Of a stretch of DNA of 58,397 nucleotides, positions 53,661-58,397 are shown piece by piece (positions within the stretch are counted from its first letter, which is position 1; every line of letters starts with the position of its first letter). The stretch lies in the IMG/VR virus record IMGVR_UViG_3300025466_000039, positions 1 through 58,397 of that record; one strand, 5' to 3'. The notes under the pieces were generated by a model that worked only from the letters and a program-made list of their open reading frames with translations, was not told where the DNA came from and did no database searches. Both the position numbers and the translations under genes were made by a program. This DNA comes from a virus.

Positions 53661-54372
53661 AATCCTCCCCCTCTTCACCTACCCAGTAGCATGAGGCTAT
53701 TTTTTCTGCCGTTTTCACTCCAACTGGATCGTTGTCCGCAACAACAAGAGGCTTATTTAAGGACTTCGCGATCTCAATCATATTAGAGGCTGAGAAACAA
53801 ATATGTATCTTATACCTCACCCGCAACAATTTCAGGGCTCTACGGATCGATAAACCGGTCGCATACCCCTCACAAATAATATCCCGTCCCTTATTGTCTA
53901 TCACGAGGCTTGCGCCCTTGGTAATCTGACCCGACAAAAACTTTTTATTGCCGTCCTTGTCGATCAGCTGACAACCCACCAACTTGTCTCCGACCCGCAT
54001 TGTGACGACCAACAAATCCTTCCATACGAGGCCACGCTCGGTGAAACCTTTGCGAATTAAGTACGGGTGGGACGAAAGAACCCCGCTCTTGACGATGTAA
54101 ACCGCCTTCTTTCTAGCCTCCTCCTGCCGGTGGAGGCGGTCTTGGTTTACTCTCGCAATCTTCTGTTGGTCGATTACATGAGGCTTGTCGGTCTTGTAAG
54201 GCGCGTGAGATTCCATAGTCGCAAAGTTAATAACGGCACCACCGACCCCATCGAATATGTATGCGCCGTTGGTTTTGGTGGGTTTGTCTAGCGTCTTGAC
54301 CCTAGCCCACCGATCCATCACAAGATTCTCAATAATGAGGCCGTGCTGATATGCAAAGTCCTCGAATGTCAT
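53596..54372 (-). CDS. Toprim-domain primase
   Basis: Start set at ATG 54372 (MTFEDFAYQHGLIIENLVMD, 258 residues), an ATGA overlap with the helicase. The C-terminal half has the Toprim catalytic elements: IICEGYATGLSIRRAL (E168) and VVADNDPVGVKTAEKIA (D213/D215). The N-terminal half resembles the zinc-poor primase region of phage/plasmid primases (YLIRKGFTERGLVWKDLLVV). It makes RNA primers and pairs with the adjacent helicase and presumably the host polymerase. Confidence 0.85.
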   Translation of the reverse strand: MTFEDFAYQHGLIIENLVMDRWARVKTLDKPTKTNGAYIFDGVGGAVINFATMESHAPYKTDKPHVIDQQKIARVNQDRLHRQEEARKKAVYIVKSGVLSSHPYLIRKGFTERGLVWKDLLVVTMRVGDKLVGCQLIDKDGNKKFLSGQITKGASLVIDNKGRDIICEGYATGLSIRRALKLLRVRYKIHICFSASNMIEIAKSLNKPLVVADNDPVGVKTAEKIASCYWVGEEGEDFNDFEARVGSQLAGESLVKML

Positions 54373-55838
54373 GCTTTCTGTCCCTTTGCCCATGCTATTT
54401 GCCTCGAGCGTATCCAATTTACAGTTTTTTGCGTTGTTGGAATTGTGTTGGAATTCAACCCGCGAGGGAAGACCCCAAACTTTTCTTTGTATTTGTGCGC
54501 TGCCCAACCATCCTTGTACCCGCGCAAGCGACAATAGTACAACAATTCAGAATAGAAAACTTGATTTGTATCGACCGCCGTCCTGGTTCCCGTTAATTCG
54601 TGGAGCTCACCTGGCACACTTGCGATACCCTTGAGTGGCTTTTCATGCCCACAAAACACGCAAGCAATCGAACCCTTCTCCCAGAGGCTACCGCAAGCCG
54701 GACACTTCGAATCTTTCTTTTCCTTCTCGGTCGGTTCTTTCTTGGTCTTTTCACCGCCTCCGCTCTCGAGCTCTGTCACCCCTTCATCGAAGAGCTTGTC
54801 CCAATCCGAGCGGAATCGCAGGTAATTACCAGAGTGATCCAGCCAAACCCCAAACTTTTTATCTGGAGATGGGCGCATAATCCTACCCATCTGTTGAACG
54901 TGCGAGCTGAATGACTTAGAAAATGGCCTCGCTGAGACCCCTATAAGCACATCTGGGACGTCAAATCCGCGGGTGAGTATGTCGGTGGCTATGAGGCCGT
55001 GAATATCTGTATCAGGGCGACCAAAGTCCTCAATGATTTCACGCTTGTAATCATCGTCTTCAAGATAGGATATGGATTTAAAGTTATATCCTTGGGCTTG
55101 AAACTGTTTCTCAAGGTCTCGTCCGTGGGCAACGCCCGCACAGAACACAACAGTCTTCTTGGGGCCACCAAAAATGTCGTGGGTTTTTTTAATCCATTCT
55201 GTGACGATGTCTCCGGTAATCTTCATGCCCCGCTCGGTGACTTGATCTTGTGACCATTCACCAGCAACCTTGGTGACCCCCGTCATGTCGATTTCTTTTG
55301 AGATAAAAATCTTTAGCTGAGTCAACCAACCTTTGTCGATCAAGTCTCCCGTGGAGGTGGCTCCAACCACATGAGAGTAAACATCTCCGAGCCCCGCGGT
55401 GAATGGCGTGGCTGTTAATCCAATTACTTTAAGGTCGGGATTGTCCTCAATGAACCTAACAACACTCTTACGCTGAACATGACATTCATCGATGATTAAG
55501 TATTGTAGATCGGGGAATTCATCTCTTTTTTCGAGGGTCTGAGCGGAACATATTTGGATTCTTTCGAATGGCCTGTACCGCCAGTGGTCAGCCTGCATGA
55601 CGCCGTGCTGAATTTGGTACCGCGCGAGGCGGGTACTGGTTTGGTTGACCAAGACGATGCGATCCATAACCATCGCAACACGCTGTCTCTTGTCTGCAAT
55701 TTCCTGCATCAAAGATATAGCAACCTCAGTCTTGCCAAAACCCGTTGGAGCATAGAGCAATTGCGCTCTATGTCCATCCTCAAAGCCCTTGTTGATTTTC
55801 TCAACCACCTCAACTTGGTGGGGTCTTAATTCAAGCAT
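54369..55838 (-). CDS. Superfamily 2 DNA helicase with zinc ribbon
   Basis: A 489-residue protein. Motifs: RPHQ Q-like start, I APTGFGKTEVA (30-40), II LIIDECHVQRK (DECH 117-120), III GLTATPFTAG (140-149), then GRPDTDIHGLIATDILTRGFD, a motif VI HVQQMGRIMRPSPD. A C-terminal zinc ribbon follows (CPACGSLWEKGSIACVFCGH). It unwinds or remodels DNA at forks and in recombination (UvsW-type). Directly upstream of the primase; the pair is the only replication-initiation machinery visible. Confidence 0.9.
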   Translation of the reverse strand: MLELRPHQVEVVEKINKGFEDGHRAQLLYAPTGFGKTEVAISLMQEIADKRQRVAMVMDRIVLVNQTSTRLARYQIQHGVMQADHWRYRPFERIQICSAQTLEKRDEFPDLQYLIIDECHVQRKSVVRFIEDNPDLKVIGLTATPFTAGLGDVYSHVVGATSTGDLIDKGWLTQLKIFISKEIDMTGVTKVAGEWSQDQVTERGMKITGDIVTEWIKKTHDIFGGPKKTVVFCAGVAHGRDLEKQFQAQGYNFKSISYLEDDDYKREIIEDFGRPDTDIHGLIATDILTRGFDVPDVLIGVSARPFSKSFSSHVQQMGRIMRPSPDKKFGVWLDHSGNYLRFRSDWDKLFDEGVTELESGGGEKTKKEPTEKEKKDSKCPACGSLWEKGSIACVFCGHEKPLKGIASVPGELHELTGTRTAVDTNQVFYSELLYYCRLRGYKDGWAAHKYKEKFGVFPRGLNSNTIPTTQKTVNWIRSRQIAWAKGQKA

Positions 55839-55867
55839 TTAAACTCCTGATGGGATAGTGCCCAACT

Positions 55868-56644
55868 TCACTTTTTCTCTAGTTTTTCCGCTCTGCGTTT
55901 CCAGTATTTCACTTGATTGATAGCGTCTGCGGCCTTTTGTTGGAAGTCATTTCTACTGATAGTCATGGCTTCTAATAAAGATTGTAAGCGAGAATTTTCA
56001 GCACGCAACGATTCCATTGTTTCTTCGAGGGTTATTTTCTCTTCGCCCTCTATGTCGTACTGGCCAATTGCAATTTTGTCTCTGAGTTTTGTATTCTCCG
56101 CAAGCAGTGCTTTGTTTTCTGTTATGAGCTCGTTTACTTCATCAGCAACATATTCATCCGCTGGCTCCGGTGTGATCTCTGCTTTTGGCTTCTGAGTGGT
56201 CTTCTGTGTTTTCTTTAGCTCTAGTTCTTTTTTGTATCGACCAATTGTCATGTCTGATACTTTGCATATTTTTGCCAAATCTTTATTTGACAGCATGCTC
56301 AACTCTACGTCAGCGAGTGCTCTAGCAATACTTCTGCGCTTGTCTTCGTTTGATCTTGGTAGGCCGTGATCGTGATTTGCGCCCAGGGAATACTCCCATG
56401 CATCGCGTTTTGTACCATTAACGATGTCGGCATTTATTGCATCAATCTTTGCTCTTTTGTGAGCAAAGTATCTATGGAATCCATCTGCAAGCCACCAGTC
56501 TTTGCCATCATAAAAGACTTTAACGGGTTTAAATGTTTCGCCCTCCATGAGCTTTTCGGTGTAATCCAATACTGTTGCCTCTTTGAGCGACTCTCTGGAT
56601 TGTGTATCTCCATCAATTCTTATTTTTGCTAAATTAATTTTCAT
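55868..56644 (-). CDS. ParB-like nuclease/DNA-binding protein
   Basis: Start at ATG 56644 (MKINLAKIRIDGDTQSRESL, 258 residues). ParB/Srx-type N-domain: RIDGDTQSRES, FYDGKDWWLADGFHRYFAHK (the LADGFHR box). A helix-turn-helix follows (MLSNKDLAKICKVSDMTIGR). The C-terminal half is a long coiled coil with a Lys-rich end. No ParA is present, so partition is unlikely; a CTP-clamp or regulatory DNA-binding role is more plausible. Confidence 0.8.
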   Translation of the reverse strand: MKINLAKIRIDGDTQSRESLKEATVLDYTEKLMEGETFKPVKVFYDGKDWWLADGFHRYFAHKRAKIDAINADIVNGTKRDAWEYSLGANHDHGLPRSNEDKRRSIARALADVELSMLSNKDLAKICKVSDMTIGRYKKELELKKTQKTTQKPKAEITPEPADEYVADEVNELITENKALLAENTKLRDKIAIGQYDIEGEEKITLEETMESLRAENSRLQSLLEAMTISRNDFQQKAADAINQVKYWKRRAEKLEKK

Positions 56645-56885
56645 AGTCTCTTTCGTTCCATTCTGGATCATCAAAACAAATCACCGGTGTATCAATACCG
56701 ATGTATGCACCTATCACATTAAACTCAAGAAATTCATGAGCATCTTCTTCGTCCATGTCATCTCGCGTCATTAAAAGATCAATCATCTTATCGCCACTGT
56801 AAACCAATACTTCAACAGTAATTTGGTCTCGCCAAATACTAGCGGTGCCAATGACGCAATCGTCAAACCCGTACCACTTTTTCAT
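56634..56885 (-). CDS. Small acidic phage protein (83 aa)
   Basis: MKKWYGFDDCVIGTASIWRD, VEVLVYSGDKMIDLLMTRDD, MDEEDAHEFLEFNVIGAYIG. Beta-rich then acidic helix; overlaps both neighbours. The pattern is that of a recurrent phage family of unknown function. Confidence 0.7.
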   Translation of the reverse strand: MKKWYGFDDCVIGTASIWRDQITVEVLVYSGDKMIDLLMTRDDMDEEDAHEFLEFNVIGAYIGIDTPVICFDDPEWNERDYEN

Positions 56886-57097
56886 GTGTTGCGCTCCTTC
56901 AGCTTAATTTCAATTCTTTTGTAGATTTGCCACGGCAAAAACTGATCAGGAGTTATGGCAAAGCATTCTTTGATTTCATCTTCTGTCAGTCCTACCCATT
57001 CTTTTTGTTTAGAAACCAATGGAGGTTCTAGAATGTAATCAATTAAGTATTGTCGTTTCTTTACAATACGTTCAAATTCTTCATCTTCTTCAGTCAT
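56882..57097 (-). CDS. WVGL-module small protein (71 aa)
   Basis: Start at ATG 57097 on an ATGA overlap (MTEEDEEFERIVKKRQYLID). The C-terminal module is KEWVGLTEDEIKECFAITPD then IYKRIEIKLKERNT. One of seven paralogues in the joined leftward operon. Function unknown. Confidence 0.75.
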   Translation of the reverse strand: MTEEDEEFERIVKKRQYLIDYILEPPLVSKQKEWVGLTEDEIKECFAITPDQFLPWQIYKRIEIKLKERNT

Positions 57098-57405
57098 TGG
57101 TTTCCCTCCGTTGTAATGTCTTCTGTTCTGTGTCGTGTACAAGCCTTACCGCAATTCTCATCCCAGTTCTTCTGCGTTGTTACCTTGTCACCGCATTTTG
57201 TGATGTAGTGATACTCCCTGTCATAAAACCTATATACCTTACAGTTATCAAATGTTTGTATAACTTGCATGGCGTGGTCTTTTGCAATCGCCTCATTGCT
57301 TGGGACAAAACCTAACCACAACCCATATACCATAGCCCATGCTAGAAAACACATAACGATGACAACAAGTATTGAGTAAATTATTTCTTCGATTCTTAAG
57401 CTCAT
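57094..57405 (-). CDS. Single-span membrane protein, Cys-rich C-terminus
   Basis: A 103-residue protein. MSLRIEEIIYSILVVIVMCF and LAWAMVYGLWLGFV form one or two membrane segments. A soluble C-terminus follows with DNCKVYRFYDREYHYITKCG and ENCGKACTRHRTE. This type (short transmembrane start, then CxVYRF-D-R-YY-C) recurs in phage genomes. Function unknown. Confidence 0.7.
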   Translation of the reverse strand: MSLRIEEIIYSILVVIVMCFLAWAMVYGLWLGFVPSNEAIAKDHAMQVIQTFDNCKVYRFYDREYHYITKCGDKVTTQKNWDENCGKACTRHRTEDITTEGNQ

Positions 57406-57632
57406 GTGTTCTTCTCCTTCAGCTTGGCTTCAATTGCCATACCCACATCAAAAATGTTTACGCTTCCTCTAACACCGCCTTTCGGGTCAACAACTTTAAG
57501 GTTGCAACATTCCTCAAAACACTCATGAATCTCATCTTCAGTCAGTCCTACCCATTCACGCTTAGGCAAGTCATACTTGCGAGATACATAAACCATCTTG
57601 TCGTGGTCTGTTGGGTGTGGTTTAAGTGGCAT
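57402..57632 (-). CDS. WVGL-module small protein (76 aa)
   Basis: MPLKPHPTDHDKMVYVSRKY then KREWVGLTEDEIHECFEECC and AIEAKLKEKNT. AAGGAAAAG in the upstream gene's tail provides the ribosome-binding site. Paralogue of the neighbours. Confidence 0.75.
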   Translation of the reverse strand: MPLKPHPTDHDKMVYVSRKYDLPKREWVGLTEDEIHECFEECCNLKVVDPKGGVRGSVNIFDVGMAIEAKLKEKNT

Positions 57633-57873
57633 TGTTCTTTTCCTTCAGCTTGGCTTCAATGGCTTGACATAGTTCGTATGACATTCCAAATGGCAACACC
57701 CCGCATTGAATAAGTTCCGCTTGTGTTAATCCAACCCATTCACGCTCAGGCTTTTCCATTTGAACAATCAATGAGGATTCTTTAATCATCTGCCCCTTGA
57801 GCAATCGGTCAACATCATCCTTGTTGAGATACAAGTTGTCGTACCCTGCGTTGAAAGTTCGTGTTAGTCTCAT
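57622..57873 (-). CDS. WVGL-module small protein (83 aa)
   Basis: ATGA start. MRLTRTFNAGYDNLYLNKDD then PEREWVGLTQAELIQCGVLP and CQAIEAKLKEKNNAT. The first 40 residues differ from paralogues. Overlaps the next gene by 11 bases. Confidence 0.75.
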   Translation of the reverse strand: MRLTRTFNAGYDNLYLNKDDVDRLLKGQMIKESSLIVQMEKPEREWVGLTQAELIQCGVLPFGMSYELCQAIEAKLKEKNNAT

Positions 57874-58232
57874 GTGTTCTTCTCCTTTAGCTTGGCTTCA
57901 ATGGCTCTGGCAAAAGACTTGGCATCGACCCCATCCCAAGGAATTTCATCGTCATCTTTCAGTCCTACCCATGTGCTTTGTGGTGCAACATAATTTGGCC
58001 CCGCCATGTGTTCATGGAACTGTTCCCACGCCACAGGCTCATCTTTTGTTTCTAGTTGTTCTTTATAGGTAGATTTAGAGGCCATGTTTTGCACATCTTT
58101 TGTCATTCCTTCGTACTCAAGGATTGCTCTAGCAAACAATACAGGAAAGTCAGCCGTGCCAGTCGCTTCAACCAATCCCTCTGCTTTGCCACTCATGTGC
58201 AAATAAACGTTGTGTATTTCTTCGTCAGTCAT
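57870..58232 (-). CDS. WVGL-module small protein (120 aa)
   Basis: MTDEEIHNVYLHMSGKAEGL, then the helix ILEYEGMTKDVQ, MASKSTYKEQLETKDEPVAW and WVGLKDDDEIPWDGVDAKSF ending AIEAKLKEKNT. The last two pieces are near-identical in DNA to 510-920. Function unknown. Confidence 0.8.
   Translation of the reverse strand: MTDEEIHNVYLHMSGKAEGLVEATGTADFPVLFARAILEYEGMTKDVQNMASKSTYKEQLETKDEPVAWEQFHEHMAGPNYVAPQSTWVGLKDDDEIPWDGVDAKSFARAIEAKLKEKNT
57892..57972. repeat. Repeat shared with 532-612 (81 bp)
   Basis: Partner of the repeat at 532-612; see there. It is a duplicated coding module, not a terminal repeat: flanking bases on both sides differ. Confidence 0.95.
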
Positions 58233-58397
58233 GTGTTCTTGTCCTTAATCTTAATTTCAATGCGTCTTGCATACACATCAATGGTCTGTGTTGGCAAACC
58301 TTGCAAGCACTCATCTACTTCTTTATCTGTAAGCCATACCCATGTGCGTTGTTGTTGGTCTTTGTACAGCGGGATAGCGCCATCATCATTTTTGTCT
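58229..58397 (-). CDS. WVGL-module small protein, 3' part (continues at 1-155)
   Basis: Open frame entering from base 58397 with DKNDDGAIPLYKDQQQ then RTWVWLTDKEVDECLQGLPT and RRIEIKIKDKNT before TGA at 58229. It is the missing C-terminus of the gene starting at 155: phase matches, no stop intervenes, and the (A)IP(L/V)Y...WVxL order is the family's. It provides evidence that the window is a closed circle. Confidence 0.75.
   Translation of the reverse strand, partial: DKNDDGAIPLYKDQQQRTWVWLTDKEVDECLQGLPTQTIDVYARRIEIKIKDKNT

Noticed and set aside
532-58085. Possible terminal direct repeats at the two ends of the window
   Set aside because: The shared blocks are internal to paralogous genes, differ in flanks, and the frame across the ends joins without a repeat.
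1-58397. CRISPR arrays, integrase and attachment sites
   Set aside because: No regular short repeats with spacers and no tyrosine or serine recombinase motif seen.

Overview
The window reads as one complete tailed-phage genome (Caudoviricetes), linearised at an arbitrary point. The open frame that leaves base 1 on the minus strand continues in phase, without a stop, into the open frame that enters at base 58397. Together they make one 107-residue protein whose C-terminal module matches its neighbours. The virion gene set is podovirus-like: large P22-type portal, Mu gpT-like capsid protein, adaptor/nozzle-like proteins, no tape measure and one giant 3,036-residue virion-associated protein. I see no DNA polymerase, RNA polymerase, integrase, tRNA or CRISPR array. 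sigma70-type promoters, a GH19 endolysin with an Rz/Rz1 spanin pair and a phage copy of the RNA polymerase alpha C-terminal domain point to a Gram-negative host. A freshwater betaproteobacterium is my guess from general resemblance only.

Layout. (1) 2767 leftward through base 1 and, across the circle junction, 58397 to 53596: a minus-strand run of small overlapping genes built from recurring modules (WVGL-type and REACA-type), including an alpha-CTD homologue, then a ParB-like protein, a superfamily 2 helicase and a Toprim primase. (2) 2768-3817: about 1 kb without convincing genes but with strong RNA structure and its own leftward promoter. (3) 4201-7766, plus strand: recombination/replication operon (RecB-like exonuclease, ERF annealing protein, SSB-like protein, RHH protein, YbcO-like nuclease). 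(4) 49497 leftward to 7729: the late operon: terminases, portal, GroES-like cochaperonin, scaffold, capsid, small basic proteins, adaptor proteins, fibres, lysis cassette, nozzle-like protein and the very large internal/ejection proteins. (5) 49692-53660, plus strand: about fourteen small genes of mostly unknown function.

The standout feature is in region 5. Four of its intergenic gaps (49984-50033, 50500-50549, 51566-51617, 52205-52256) each hold a complete type I hammerhead ribozyme: CUGANGA core, stem II, GAAA, stem III and a GUC cleavage site closed by a 6-bp stem I. All three stems covary between copies. Each ribozyme starts at, or within, the stop-codon end of one gene, and cleavage leaves the next gene with a short, similar leader (GCAAC-N-ACAAGG-type Shine-Dalgarno) before its ATG. 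The apparent effect is self-cleavage of one polycistronic mRNA into gene-sized pieces, a ribozyme counterpart of the RNase III sites in T7 early mRNA. I regard this as the likely undescribed system here.

Other points of interest: an interspersed palindrome CGCAAC-WW-GTTGCG (ten copies, two flanking a LexA-like winged-helix gene), an Rz1 gene nested inside Rz, a 68-residue protein that is 44 percent histidine, and a giant protein combining TGT-like, L,D-transpeptidase-like and HExxH metalloprotease signatures.
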